Shown: positions 40,846-50,495, counted from the first letter of the stretch. The stretch: DNA of 64,000 nt from Actinomyces sp. (GCF_029851875.1 NZ_JARKVC010000033.1:1-64000), one strand, 5' to 3'. Notes: a model not told the origin generated them from the letters alone. Numbers and translations are program-made.

Positions 40846-41925
40846 ATGCGACGCCGTGCCATGCAGATGACCATGGGGGCGGTCCTTGTCGCCGTCCTCA
40901 TCCTCGGTGTGCCCCTGGGCGGGGCCTGGGTCTCCCTGGCCATGGGCTCGACCCGGGACTCTGAGGACCGCGTGCAGGTGGTCGCCACCGTGATCCTCAC
41001 GATCGTGGCGCTCACGGCCCTGGCCCTCGTCGCGGCCTACATCGTGGCCGCACGGGCCTCGCGCAGGATCTCGGCGCCACTGATCTACCTGGCGGCGGAG
41101 GCCGAGCAGCTGGGCAGCGGCCAGGTGCGTCCGCGCCTGCGACGCTCAGGTATCGAGGAGATCGACCTGGTCCAGGCTGAGCTCGTGCGCTCGGCGGAGC
41201 GCGTGGCCGGGCGCCTGGCGGCAGAGAGGCAGTTCGCCTCGGACGCCTCTCACCAGCTGCGCACGCCCCTGACCTCGCTGAGCCTGCGCCTGGAGGAGAT
41301 GGAGCTGCTGGCGGGGGACGAGGAGACCCGGGCGGAGGCGCGTGCCTGCATCGAGCAGGTCGACCGGCTCACCGGGGTCGTCCAGGACCTCCTGCGAGTC
41401 TCGCGGCGCACCGGCGGAGGGAGCACGGAGGCGCTGCACCTCAGTGACGTCTTCGAGCAGCAGCGAGAGGAGTGGGAACCGGCCTTTGAGGCTGCCGGGC
41501 GCCAGATCGTGCTGCAGGACGAGGTAGGCCTACCGGTCCTGGCGACCCCCGGCTCCCTGGCGCAGGTCCTGGCGACGGTGATCGAGAACTCGCTGCGCTA
41601 CGGGGCGGGGACGACCTCGGTCCGCGTGCGCAGCGCCAAGGGTGGGCACGGTGTCTTCATCGACGTCGCTGACGAGGGAGAAGGCGTCAGCGACGAGCTT
41701 GCTCCCACCGTCTTCGAGCGCTCCGTCTCTGGTCACGGCTCCACGGGGGTCGGTCTGGCGCTGGCGAAGGACCTGGTTGAGGCCGACGGCGGACGGATCG
41801 AGCTGTCCCAGCGTCGCCCGCCGGTCTTCTCGGTCCTGCTCAACGTGGTGCCCAGGAGCCTGGATCCCAACAAGGTCCTGCCGCAGGGGGCCTTGGTGAG
41901 CGTGGGACGCCGTCGTCGCTTCTAG
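40846..41925 (+). CDS. Sensor histidine kinase
   Basis: Two TM segments, DASHQLRTPLTSL H-box, N-box VIENSLRYG, G-boxes. Confidence 0.92.
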   Translation: MRRRAMQMTMGAVLVAVLILGVPLGGAWVSLAMGSTRDSEDRVQVVATVILTIVALTALALVAAYIVAARASRRISAPLIYLAAEAEQLGSGQVRPRLRRSGIEEIDLVQAELVRSAERVAGRLAAERQFASDASHQLRTPLTSLSLRLEEMELLAGDEETRAEARACIEQVDRLTGVVQDLLRVSRRTGGGSTEALHLSDVFEQQREEWEPAFEAAGRQIVLQDEVGLPVLATPGSLAQVLATVIENSLRYGAGTTSVRVRSAKGGHGVFIDVADEGEGVSDELAPTVFERSVSGHGSTGVGLALAKDLVEADGGRIELSQRRPPVFSVLLNVVPRSLDPNKVLPQGALVSVGRRRRF

Positions 41926-41946
41926 GAACCTTCCGTGAGCACGACG

Positions 41947-41991
41947 ACGAGGCCTCGCCTCCCACGGTTGGCGTGGGGGACGAGGCCTCGT
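41947..41991. terminator. Bidirectional terminator between convergent kinase and DedA genes
   Basis: ACGAGGCCTCGCCTCCCACG ... CGTGGGGGACGAGGCCTCGT inverted repeat. Confidence 0.75.
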
Positions 41992-42003
41992 GGTGAGTCG
42001 GTG

Positions 42004-42738
42004 TCAGGCGTCCGCGCGGCTGGCCCTGAGCCTGCTGAGCAGGCCGGAGATGATCATGGGCAGCAGGGAGACGAAGACGATCGCCAGGATCATCATGTCG
42101 ATGTTCTCCTGGATCCAGGTGATGTTGCCCAGGAAGTAGCCCAGCCACGTGATGCCGAAGGCCCAGAAGGTCGCTCCCAGGAGGTTGAAGCCGAGGAAGT
42201 GGCGGTAGTGCATCTTGCCCACGCCCGCCATGACGGGGGTGAAGGTGCGCACGATCGGCACGAACTGCGCCAGGGTGACCGCCTTGCCGCCGTGGCGGGC
42301 GAAGAAGGCGCTGGTGCGCTCGACGTACTCCTGCTTGAACAGGCGCGAGTCCGGCTTGTTGAAGATCGCTGGGCCGGCCTTGTGGCCGATGAGGTAGCCC
42401 GTCTGGTTGCCTGCGATGGCCGCCAGCCACACCAGCGGCGCAGCGATCCAGATGTGGACCGGCACGCCCTTGGACGGGTCGGTCTCGCCCATGGCCACGA
42501 ACATCCCCAGCGTGAACAGCAGGGAGTCGCCGGGCAGGAAGAATCCGACGAGCAGCCCGGTCTCGGCGAAGATGACGAGCATGACGCCCAGGATCGCCCA
42601 CGGGCCGATCCACCCGACGAAGGTGGTGATGATATTCGCCGGGTCCAGCCACTGCGGCCCGAGGGCGGGAGCAGGCATGGCAGGCAGGGACGAGGCGAGG
42701 TCGGTGGCCAGGGCTGTGGCGGCTGCGAGTGAGGTCAC
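42004..42738 (-). CDS. DedA-family membrane protein
   Basis: FFLPGDSLLF, GNQTGYLIG, F(A)RHGGKAVTLAQFVPIVRTFTPVMAGVGKM. Confidence 0.93.
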   Translation of the reverse strand: MTSLAAATALATDLASSLPAMPAPALGPQWLDPANIITTFVGWIGPWAILGVMLVIFAETGLLVGFFLPGDSLLFTLGMFVAMGETDPSKGVPVHIWIAAPLVWLAAIAGNQTGYLIGHKAGPAIFNKPDSRLFKQEYVERTSAFFARHGGKAVTLAQFVPIVRTFTPVMAGVGKMHYRHFLGFNLLGATFWAFGITWLGYFLGNITWIQENIDMMILAIVFVSLLPMIISGLLSRLRASRADA

Positions 42739-42744
42739 GGGGTC

Positions 42745-42750
42745 AGGCTA
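42745..42750 (-). promoter_or_regulatory. Putative -10 (TAGCCT-N6-GTG) for leaderless dedA
   Basis: Hexamer and spacing to GTG 42738. Confidence 0.45.
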
Positions 42751-43488
42751 GGGAAGGACTTCGTCGCTCGCCTGACCGGCACGTCGCGTCTGTCCTGTGC
42801 GATCGGGCACGTTTGCGGGGGAGAGGGCCGGGTTCGCCTCAGGGCGCTCGTCCTGGTGGCCGTCACCTGCGTGTGTGGCGGGCACCCCGCCGACGACGGC
42901 GCCGAGGACCGCGGTGGGGGAGGCCGGCTGGTCCGGGGCGCCGGTAAAGACGATGTAGTGGTAGAAGACGAAGCGGAAGGCCGTGCCTAGGGCGAAGCCG
43001 ACGACGTAGGCCGCCACGTTGTCCGCCAGCGGCGAGTGCAGGCCCAGGACCTCGTGGCTGAAGAAGAGGCAGAACTGGGTGATGAGCACTCCACCGATGT
43101 TGGCGAAGGCGAACAGGAGAGCCTCGCGAGCCACGTTGGCCTGGGTCCGTCCCCGGTAGGTCCACAAGCGGTTGGCGACCCAGGAGAAGATCGTGGCGAT
43201 CGTCGCGCTCACGACGTTGGCCGTGTTCGGGTGCCCGGCCAGGACCGCGAGCGGGCCGTGCTGCAGGAGGTTGAACAGTCCCATGTCGATGACGAAGGAC
43301 AGTGCTCCAACCGTCCCGAACTGGATCAGCTCGCGCACCCAAGCGACCACGCGCTCACGGAGGCGGGCCGGTGGTGCGGACTGGGGTGAGGAGCTGGTCT
43401 CGGCACTGGGCACGGGGGTGATCCTAAGCCGCGGCGCCGTGGGTGCGGTGTCTGCGTGGATGGCTGCCCGGTGCTGTATGACGGTCAC
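42748..43488 (-). CDS. GtrA-family membrane protein
   Basis: FGTVGALSFVIDMGLFNLL, SWVANRLWTYRG, FRFVFYHYIVF. Confidence 0.9.
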   Translation of the reverse strand: MTVIQHRAAIHADTAPTAPRLRITPVPSAETSSSPQSAPPARLRERVVAWVRELIQFGTVGALSFVIDMGLFNLLQHGPLAVLAGHPNTANVVSATIATIFSWVANRLWTYRGRTQANVAREALLFAFANIGGVLITQFCLFFSHEVLGLHSPLADNVAAYVVGFALGTAFRFVFYHYIVFTGAPDQPASPTAVLGAVVGGVPATHAGDGHQDERPEANPALSPANVPDRTGQTRRAGQASDEVLP

Positions 43489-43664
43489 TCATCCGGTAGA
43501 GAGAGTCTCTTGTGCCCCGTGCGAGGGGGAGCGAGCCGCCGCGTCACCCATGTCTTTGAGGCGGATCGGCACGTGGTGACCCTGACGGCTTGTCGTCAAC
43601 AGCGACACAACGAACGCGCGGAGACTCTCCGTGGGGGGGGGCGAGGCCAGGCGCGGCTGTGCGA

Positions 43665-43967
43665 CGTCGTTTGAGGTTCGTCACCGTCTGTGTCTCGTCG
43701 CTTCAGGTTCGTCACTGTCTGTGTCTCGTCGCTTCGGGTTCGTCACCGTCCGTGTCCACCTGGCTGGTTCCGTAAGTTCGTCGCTTTAGGTGCTTGACAG
43801 TCGGTTCCCATGGTTGCCGCGACCGAACCGACTGTTGGGGGCCTGAAGCGACGATCCGCGCCAACCTGGGACCTCTGAGCCGACTGTCCGGGGCCTGAAG
43901 CGACGTCCCTAGGTCAGCCCGTCTTCCCTGGACCGACTGTCCGCGGCCTGACCGGTACTCGCTTTAG
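43665..43967. repeat. Intergenic array of direct and inverted ~26-nt units (CGTCGCTTCAGG-N6-ACAGTCGG family)
   Basis: Forward units at 43665, 43696, 43727, 43779; reverse units 43828-43853, 43880-43905 and a partial one from 43933; inner pairs share dyad centre 43816. Confidence 0.8.
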
Positions 43968-45283
43968 GGCACCCACAGGATCGAGACGCTGGAGTAGTCC
44001 CACACCCAGCTGATCCAGACGGCCTGGCCGGCCAGGCACGCGCAGGCCAGCGCCAGGCGCCCTCGCCTGGTGCACGCTGAGGCCAGCGCCCAGGCCATGG
44101 GCGTGAGCGGCAGGAGCAGACGGAACAGGGAGGTCGTGGGGTCAAAGAACGCCAGGAGGTAGAGCACGTAGCCCAGGCACCACGTCCAGGCCTCCGGTCC
44201 CAGGGCGCGCAGCGCACGCGAGCTCAGCGCCAGCGCGGTCAGGGCCAGGACAGCCGTCAGCAGTGCCCAGCCCAGGTGGTCGCCGACCCACCAGCCCGCA
44301 CGCGTGACCCAGGGCTCGAAGGGGACCAGGTGGCTGCCCCGCCACGCGGTCTCGGTCGCGGTGTAGGCATCTGCCCGTCCCGTCACCGCCCAGGCCACGA
44401 CGGGCCAGGCCAGGGCGCAGGCACCGCTCCACACGGTCAGGGCCGCCAGCCGCACCCGCTCATCGGCTGTCAGGGGCGAGGGCGCACCAGCGCTCCGGAC
44501 CACCTCGGCACTGACCGGGCCCAGTCGGGCTGGCACCCAGCGCCAGCCACGTGTGCTGGCCGTCTCCCACAGCCACCACAGCCCGAGACCGGCTGCCAGA
44601 GGCAGCCCGACGGGACGGCAGATCGCGGCCAGCGCCACGAGCGGAGCAGCCAGGAGGAAACGGCGTCGGCTCACGGCCAGCAAGGCTCCTGTGGCCAGGG
44701 CCAGCGCCAGGGACTCGGCATAGGGAGTCTGCAGGACAAGGGCGCAGGGACCGGACCAGACCAGCACCACGGCCCACAGCGAGGTCCCCGCTCCCACGCG
44801 CGGGGCGAGCCAGCGGTCCGTCAGCACGGCTGCCGTCGCCGAGGACAGCAGGCTCACCACCGTCGCGCTGACGGCGAAGGACAGGCCGGTCCAGGTCAGC
44901 AGGTCGGCGAGCATCGGTAGCAGGGGCATGAAGGCCCAGGCGTTCTGAGCCACGTTGCCCGACTCGTCCAGCGGCAGCTCGGTGGGGTACCCCTCCTCAA
45001 GGATCCTCTGGTACCACCCCGAGTCCCAGAAGGACACGTGCGTGCTCCACGACGGCGCCGCCTGCCCCCAGGCCGTGGCGGGAGTGTCCTGCGCGCCCAG
45101 ACGGGCCAGCACAGCGGTGAGCGCCGAGGCGCAGACCCAGATGATGAGGACCTGCGCGGTGCGCGGCAGGCGGGAGAAGGCGGAGGCCAGTCGTGGCCCG
45201 GCCGGTGTCAGGGCCACGGGGACGCTCCAGGCGGGTGGGCCCGAGGAGGCCTGGGTGGCGTCGGCATGAGACGTGGTGGGCAC
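43964..45283 (-). CDS. PIG-V-like integral membrane mannosyltransferase family protein
   Basis: WDSGWYQRILEEGYP, AFMPLLPML, many TM segments; stop codon lies in the adjoining repeat array. Confidence 0.78.
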   Translation of the reverse strand: MPTTSHADATQASSGPPAWSVPVALTPAGPRLASAFSRLPRTAQVLIIWVCASALTAVLARLGAQDTPATAWGQAAPSWSTHVSFWDSGWYQRILEEGYPTELPLDESGNVAQNAWAFMPLLPMLADLLTWTGLSFAVSATVVSLLSSATAAVLTDRWLAPRVGAGTSLWAVVLVWSGPCALVLQTPYAESLALALATGALLAVSRRRFLLAAPLVALAAICRPVGLPLAAGLGLWWLWETASTRGWRWVPARLGPVSAEVVRSAGAPSPLTADERVRLAALTVWSGACALAWPVVAWAVTGRADAYTATETAWRGSHLVPFEPWVTRAGWWVGDHLGWALLTAVLALTALALSSRALRALGPEAWTWCLGYVLYLLAFFDPTTSLFRLLLPLTPMAWALASACTRRGRLALACACLAGQAVWISWVWDYSSVSILWVP

Positions 45284-45289
45284 CTGTCC

Positions 45290-45295
45290 AGCCTA
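45290..45295 (-). promoter_or_regulatory. Putative -10 (TAGGCT-N6-GTG) for the PIG-V-like gene
   Basis: Hexamer and spacing to GTG 45283. Confidence 0.45.
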
Positions 45296-45304
45296 CGGGG
45301 CAGG

Positions 45305-45310
45305 TAGCCT
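45305..45310 (+). promoter_or_regulatory. Putative -10 (TAGCCT-N6-GTG) for purK
   Basis: Hexamer and spacing to GTG 45317. Confidence 0.45.
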
Positions 45311-45316
45311 GGGCCT

Positions 45317-46672
45317 GTGAGCGCTCCACGCACCGTGTCCCCCGCTGTCACCGACCGTGAGCCCGTCGTGGCCGTCGTCGGAGGAGGCCAGCTGGCACGC
45401 ATGATGCAGGAGGAGGCCAGCGCGCTGGGCATCCACCTGCGTGCCCTCGTCGAGGCTCCGGACGGCTCAGCCGCCCAGGTCACCGTGGACGCACCAGTGG
45501 GACAGGCCGACGACGCCGCAGCACTCCGCCGGGTCGTGGCCGGGCAGGAGCAGCCGGGCGGTGACGCCGCCAGCCTGCAGGCCGGCGCGCCCGCTGACGT
45601 CCTCACCTTCGAGCACGAGCACCAGGACGCTGGCCTGCTGCGTGAGCTGGAGGACGACGGCGTCGCTGTCCACCCCACCCCGGCTGCCCTGGAGCTGGCG
45701 CGTGACAAGCTGGCGATGCGCCGCGCCATGGCGGGGGCCGGACTGCCTCAGCCGCGCTGGTGCGAGGCCACCGGCAGCCAGGAGGAGATGCGCGCTCAGG
45801 TCCTCGCCTTCGGCCAGGCCACGGGCTGGCCCCTGGTCGTCAAGACCCCGCGAGGCGGGTACGACGGTCACGGGGTCCTGCTGGTGCGCTCGCCGGCTGA
45901 GCTGGACGACGGCGAGGCCGCTGAGTGGATCGCCCAGACGGCTGCCGCGCGTGAGGGACGACAGACGGCTCAGACCGGAGGGGGCGGAAGCCTGGGAGGC
46001 GCGGCCGTGACCAGCCTGCTGCTGGAGGAGGCCGTGGCCTTCACCCGCGAGCTGGCCGTTGTGCTGGCCCGTAGCCCCAGCGGTGAGGTCGCCTGCTGGC
46101 CAGTGGTCGAGTCCGTCCAGGCTGACGGCGTGTGCTCCGAGGTCCTCGCCCCGGCCCCGGGCCTTGACGAGGCCGCTGCCCAGGAGGCCGAGAGCATCGG
46201 CCGTGCGGTGGCCGCCGGCTTCGGGGTGACCGGGGTGCTGGCCGTCGAGCTCTTCGCCGTCGAGAAGCCGGGCCAGCCCACCGCGCTGTACGTCAACGAG
46301 CTGGCCATGCGCCCGCACAACTCCGGCCACTGGACCCAGGACGGGGCCGTGACCAGCCAGTTCGCCCAGCACCTGCGGGCCGTGGCCGACCTTCCGCTGG
46401 GCTCCAGCGCACCGGTGGCCCGTGCCACCGTCATGGTCAACTACCTCGGGGGCGAGCACGAGCCCGCTCCCGGCATCCTGGCGCGCGCGCTCGCGGTCGA
46501 CCCACAGGCCCGTATCCACCTCTACGGCAAGCAGTGGCGTCCAGGTCGCAAGCTGGGCCACGTCAACCTCACCCTGCCAGGGGACCCGGCCCAGCCAGCC
46601 ACCGTGGAGGAGGCTCAGGCGCTGCGCGAGCGTGCGCGCGCCGTGGTCGCCGTCCTGCGCGGGGAGGCCTGA
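45317..46672 (+). CDS. purK: 5-(carboxyamino)imidazole ribonucleotide synthase
   Basis: VAVVGGGQLARMM, VVKTPRGGYDGHGV, NELAMRPHNSGHWT. Confidence 0.95.
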   Translation: MSAPRTVSPAVTDREPVVAVVGGGQLARMMQEEASALGIHLRALVEAPDGSAAQVTVDAPVGQADDAAALRRVVAGQEQPGGDAASLQAGAPADVLTFEHEHQDAGLLRELEDDGVAVHPTPAALELARDKLAMRRAMAGAGLPQPRWCEATGSQEEMRAQVLAFGQATGWPLVVKTPRGGYDGHGVLLVRSPAELDDGEAAEWIAQTAAAREGRQTAQTGGGGSLGGAAVTSLLLEEAVAFTRELAVVLARSPSGEVACWPVVESVQADGVCSEVLAPAPGLDEAAAQEAESIGRAVAAGFGVTGVLAVELFAVEKPGQPTALYVNELAMRPHNSGHWTQDGAVTSQFAQHLRAVADLPLGSSAPVARATVMVNYLGGEHEPAPGILARALAVDPQARIHLYGKQWRPGRKLGHVNLTLPGDPAQPATVEEAQALRERARAVVAVLRGEA

Positions 46673-46717
46673 GCGCCGTACCGCCAGTCACCGACCACCT
46701 ACGGAAGAAGGAGTCTC

Positions 46718-47242
46718 ATGAGCGCCACCACCCAGCCCGTCGTCGGCATCGTCATGGGGTCAGACTCGGACTGGCCCACGATGGAGGCCGCGGCCCAGGC
46801 CCTGGACGAGCTCGGTATCAGCTACGAGGCTGACGTCGTCTCTGCCCACCGCATGCCCACCGAGATGATCGACTACGGCCGCACCGCCTCCAGCCGGGGC
46901 CTGCGCGTCATCATCGCCGGAGCGGGCGGCGCGGCGCACCTGCCAGGCATGCTCGCCGCCGTCACCGAGCTGCCGGTCATCGGCGTGCCGGTGCCGCTGA
47001 AGTACCTCGACGGGATGGACTCCCTGCTCTCCATCGTCCAGATGCCTGCAGGCGTGCCGGTCGCCACCGTCTCGATCGGCGGGGCCCGTAATGCCGGGCT
47101 CCTGGCAGCACGGGTGCTGGGAGCAGGTGAGGGCCCTGAGGCTGAGCGGATCCGTGCCGCCGTGCGGGACCTCCAGGCCGAGCTGGCGCAGGTGGCTCAC
47201 GCCAAGGGCGCTCGTCTGCGCCAGCGCCGTGCCCAGGCCTGA
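46718..47242 (+). CDS. purE: 5-(carboxyamino)imidazole ribonucleotide mutase
   Basis: [33 protein letters not shown]. Confidence 0.97.
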   Translation: MSATTQPVVGIVMGSDSDWPTMEAAAQALDELGISYEADVVSAHRMPTEMIDYGRTASSRGLRVIIAGAGGAAHLPGMLAAVTELPVIGVPVPLKYLDGMDSLLSIVQMPAGVPVATVSIGGARNAGLLAARVLGAGEGPEAERIRAAVRDLQAELAQVAHAKGARLRQRRAQA

Positions 47243-47294
47243 GGGGCCAGCGAGGTCAGCCCCTCCAAGCCACCTGCGAGGAGGCCTGTGCCAC

Positions 47295-47300
47295 TAGGAT
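47295..47300 (+). promoter_or_regulatory. Putative -10 (TAGGAT-N6-ATG) for leaderless galE
   Basis: Hexamer and spacing to ATG 47307. Confidence 0.5.
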
Positions 47301-47306
47301 GGCCTC

Positions 47307-48296
47307 ATGAGCATTCTCGTTGCCGGAGGCGCCGGGTACATCGGCGCCCACGTCGTCCGTCTTCTCCTCGAGCGTGGGGACGAGGTGATCGTGGTCGACG
47401 ACCTGTCCTACGGCACACCCGAGAGGGTCGAGGGGGCAGACCTTCTCCAGCTCGACGTCGCCTCCGACGAGGCCGTCCAGGAGCTGTCGGACGTCATGGA
47501 GGCCCGAGGGGTCACCGCCGTCATCCACTTCGCGGCCCGCAAGCAGGTGGGCGAGTCCGTGGCGCGCCCGGCCTGGTACTACCAGCAGAACGTGGGCGGC
47601 CTGGCCAACATGATGCTCGCCATGGAGCGCGCACGTGTGGACCAGATGATCTTCTCCTCCTCCGCGGCCGTCTACGGCATGCCTCCGGTGGAGGTCGTGC
47701 CCGAGGACATCGAGTGCCACCCCATCAACCCCTACGGCGAGACCAAGCTCATCGGTGAGTGGATGATGGCTGACGCCGAGCGCGCCTGGGGCCTGCGCTG
47801 GGCGGGCCTGCGCTACTTCAACGTCGCTGGCGCTGGCTGGGACGACCTGGGCGACATGGCCACCCTCAACCTCATCCCCATGGTCCTGGAGCGCCTGGCC
47901 GAGGGAGACACCCCCAAGATCTTCGGTACCGACTACCCCACGCCGGACGGCACCTGCATCCGCGACTACATCCACGTGCGCGACCTGGCAGCGGCGCACA
48001 TCGCCGCGCTGGACTACCTGGCCAGCGGTGAGGAGATGAGTGAGCACGTGTTCAACGTGGGCACCGGGCAGGGCGCGAGCGTGCGTGAGGTCGTCTCGAA
48101 GGTCATCGCGGCCACCGGGCTCGCGGTGGAGCCGGAGGAGCTGCCGCGTCGCGCCGGCGACCCGCCTCAGCTCATCGGCAACGCCACCCGCATCGGCACG
48201 GTCCTGGGCTGGAAGGCCGAGCACGACCTCGACGACATCGTCACCTCCTCCTTCACCTCCTGGCAGGCGGATCCCAGCCGTCCGCACTTCGGCTGA
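47307..48296 (+). CDS. galE: UDP-glucose 4-epimerase
   Basis: VAGGAGYIGAHV, SSSAAVYG, NPYGETKL, GTCIRDYIHVRDLA. Confidence 0.94.
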   Translation: MSILVAGGAGYIGAHVVRLLLERGDEVIVVDDLSYGTPERVEGADLLQLDVASDEAVQELSDVMEARGVTAVIHFAARKQVGESVARPAWYYQQNVGGLANMMLAMERARVDQMIFSSSAAVYGMPPVEVVPEDIECHPINPYGETKLIGEWMMADAERAWGLRWAGLRYFNVAGAGWDDLGDMATLNLIPMVLERLAEGDTPKIFGTDYPTPDGTCIRDYIHVRDLAAAHIAALDYLASGEEMSEHVFNVGTGQGASVREVVSKVIAATGLAVEPEELPRRAGDPPQLIGNATRIGTVLGWKAEHDLDDIVTSSFTSWQADPSRPHFG

Positions 48297-48328
48297 GGCA
48301 CGGGCTGGCGCGAGGCCAGCGCACTGAG

Positions 48329-48386
48329 GACACGGGCCTGACGTCCTACGAGGCAGTACGAGCCGGTAGGACATCAGGCCCGTGTC
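48329..48386. terminator. Long inverted repeat downstream of galE
   Basis: GACACGGGCCTGACGTCCTAC ... GTAGGACATCAGGCCCGTGTC, 20/21 matching arms, 16-nt loop. Confidence 0.7.
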
Positions 48387-48536
48387 TGTGCGCAGAAGGG
48401 CCAGGAGCGCCGCCGGGGCCAGGCGGCGCCGGTGACGTTAACGCTGTCGTTATGCGCCGCTCGCCTAGGGTGGCTGGGCCGCCCGGAGGCCGGGGGTGGT
48501 GCCACCGGTTCACGAGGCGAACGGCACCGTCGAGAC

Positions 48537-49214
48537 ATGATGGAGGTCACGCACGTGCGCATTCTGCTCGCCGAGGACGAGGCCCACCTGGCCAAGGCGA
48601 TCGCTACGGGCCTGCGTGGTCAGGCCATGGCCGTCGACGTCGTCTCTGACGGCGCGCAGGTCCTGGAGCAGGTCGAGATCAACGACTACGACGTCGTCGT
48701 CCTGGACCGCGACCTGCCCATCGTCCACGGTGACACGGTCTGCGCCGCCCTGTCTCGCACCCACCCTGAGGTCCGCATCCTGATGCTCACGGCCGCCCGC
48801 TCCCTGGAGGACCGGGTCGCCGGGTTCCGGCTCGGGGCGGACGACTACCTCACCAAGCCCTTCGAGTTCCCCGAGCTCGTGGTGCGCCTGCGGGCGCTGG
48901 GCAGGCGCACGCCCCTGGCCCAGGGGCCGGTTCTGGAGTCTCACGGCGTTCGGCTTGACCCCTTCAAGAGGGAGGTCCTGCGGGACGGCAGGAACGTGCG
49001 GCTCAGCCCCAAGGAGTTCGCGGTGCTCCAGCTCCTCATGGAGGCCGACGGCGGAGTCCTGTCCGCCGAGACCCTGCTGGAGAAGGCCTGGGACGAGAAC
49101 ATCGACCCCTTCACCAACACGGTCAGGGTCACGATCTCCAAGCTGCGCAAGAGGCTCGGGGAACCACCCGTCATCCACACGATTGCCGGCGTCGGCTACT
49201 GCTTCGGTGAGTGA
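48537..49214 (+). CDS. OmpR-family response regulator
   Basis: ILLAEDEAHLAKAI, VVVLDRDLPIVHGD, KPFEFPELVVRLRAL; winged helix. Confidence 0.92.
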   Translation: MMEVTHVRILLAEDEAHLAKAIATGLRGQAMAVDVVSDGAQVLEQVEINDYDVVVLDRDLPIVHGDTVCAALSRTHPEVRILMLTAARSLEDRVAGFRLGADDYLTKPFEFPELVVRLRALGRRTPLAQGPVLESHGVRLDPFKREVLRDGRNVRLSPKEFAVLQLLMEADGGVLSAETLLEKAWDENIDPFTNTVRVTISKLRKRLGEPPVIHTIAGVGYCFGE

Positions 49215-49229
49215 GCCGGAGGCCCACGG

Positions 49230-50435
49230 TTGCGACACCGCACAGATGACGCCCACGACGAGCCCGACCAGCACCCGCAGGACACGACACCACCGGCTCG
49301 CCCCAGGCGGCCGGCGATCCGCACCAGGCTCACGCTGACCTACGTCGCGCTGGTCACGGGTGCGGGGGCGATCCTCATCGCGATGGTGGGCCTCTACGCC
49401 TCCCTGGCCTCGGTCCAGATCAGCTTGGGCGGGAGCGGGCACACACCCGCCGGCATCGCGCTCGACCTCGCCGTCATGCGCGAGCTGCTCCTGTCGATCC
49501 TGGGCGTGTCCGTCGTGGTCCTGGCCGCCCTCGCCCTGGCCTCGGGACTGATCGGCTGGGTCGTGGCGGGAAGGGTCCTAGCGCCTCTGGCGACCATGAG
49601 CGCTGCTGCCCGAGAGGCCGCGCGCGGCGACCTCAGCCAGCGGCTGGACCTCGGCGGCCCGCGCGACGAGATCCGGGAGCTGGCAGACGTCTTTGACACC
49701 ATGCTCGACTCACTGGAGCAGTCCCTGAGCTCCTACCAGCGCTTCGCGGCCAACACCTCTCACGAGCTGCGTACCCCGCTGGCCACCATCCAGACCATGA
49801 TCGACGTCACGCTGGCCAACCCGCAGGCCGACGCCCAGGAGCTGCGTGACCTGCTGGAGCGGGTGAGAGCCACCAACGCCCGCAACGCCAGGATCGTGGA
49901 CGCGATGCTGGACCTGGCCCAGGCGCAGTCAGCGAGACTGCGGCGGCGTCCGTGCGACCTGGAGGCGCTGGTGCACGAGGCGGTGGAGGACGTCGCCGCT
50001 GAGGCTCGGGAGGCCGGGGTCAGGCTGGACGTGCGAGCCCACCCTGACCGGGCGTCCAGGACGGGCCAGGACAAGGAGGGGCCCTGGGCCTTGATCCTGG
50101 GGGACTCCCGCCTCCTGCGGCAGGCGGTGCTCAACGTGCTGCGCAACGCGGTGCGTCACAACACGGTGGGCGGCGTCGTGGAGATCGTGCTGGAGGCCCA
50201 GGGCTGCGATCTCGTGCTCACGGTGACCAACACCGGCCCCGTGGTCGACGCCGAGAGCCTGGCCTCCCTGACCGAGCCCTTTGTCCGGGGCCGGGATCGT
50301 GCCGCGGGAAGCGGCTACGGACTGGGACTGGCCATCGTGGACGCGGTGGTGCGGGCGCATGACGGCACGCTCAGCCTGCGTGCACGTGAGCGCGGCGGGC
50401 TGGTCACGACGCTGCGGGTACCTGCCCAGTCCTGA
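49230..50435 (+). CDS. Sensor histidine kinase (HAMP plus HisKA/HATPase)
   Basis: NTSHELRTPLATIQTM H-box, NVLRNAVRHN N-box, GYGLGLAIV; TTG start proposed. Confidence 0.92.
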   Translation: MRHRTDDAHDEPDQHPQDTTPPARPRRPAIRTRLTLTYVALVTGAGAILIAMVGLYASLASVQISLGGSGHTPAGIALDLAVMRELLLSILGVSVVVLAALALASGLIGWVVAGRVLAPLATMSAAAREAARGDLSQRLDLGGPRDEIRELADVFDTMLDSLEQSLSSYQRFAANTSHELRTPLATIQTMIDVTLANPQADAQELRDLLERVRATNARNARIVDAMLDLAQAQSARLRRRPCDLEALVHEAVEDVAAEAREAGVRLDVRAHPDRASRTGQDKEGPWALILGDSRLLRQAVLNVLRNAVRHNTVGGVVEIVLEAQGCDLVLTVTNTGPVVDAESLASLTEPFVRGRDRAAGSGYGLGLAIVDAVVRAHDGTLSLRARERGGLVTTLRVPAQS

Positions 50436-50495
50436 CCCCCTCTGTCCTCTCTCAAGCGGGGAAAGCCGGGGAGGCCCGCTGATACCTGCCCGGGA

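Noticed and set aside
43665-43967. CRISPR array
   Set aside because: Units are both direct and inverted, diverged, with irregular spacing and no unique spacers of constant length; no cas genes nearby.
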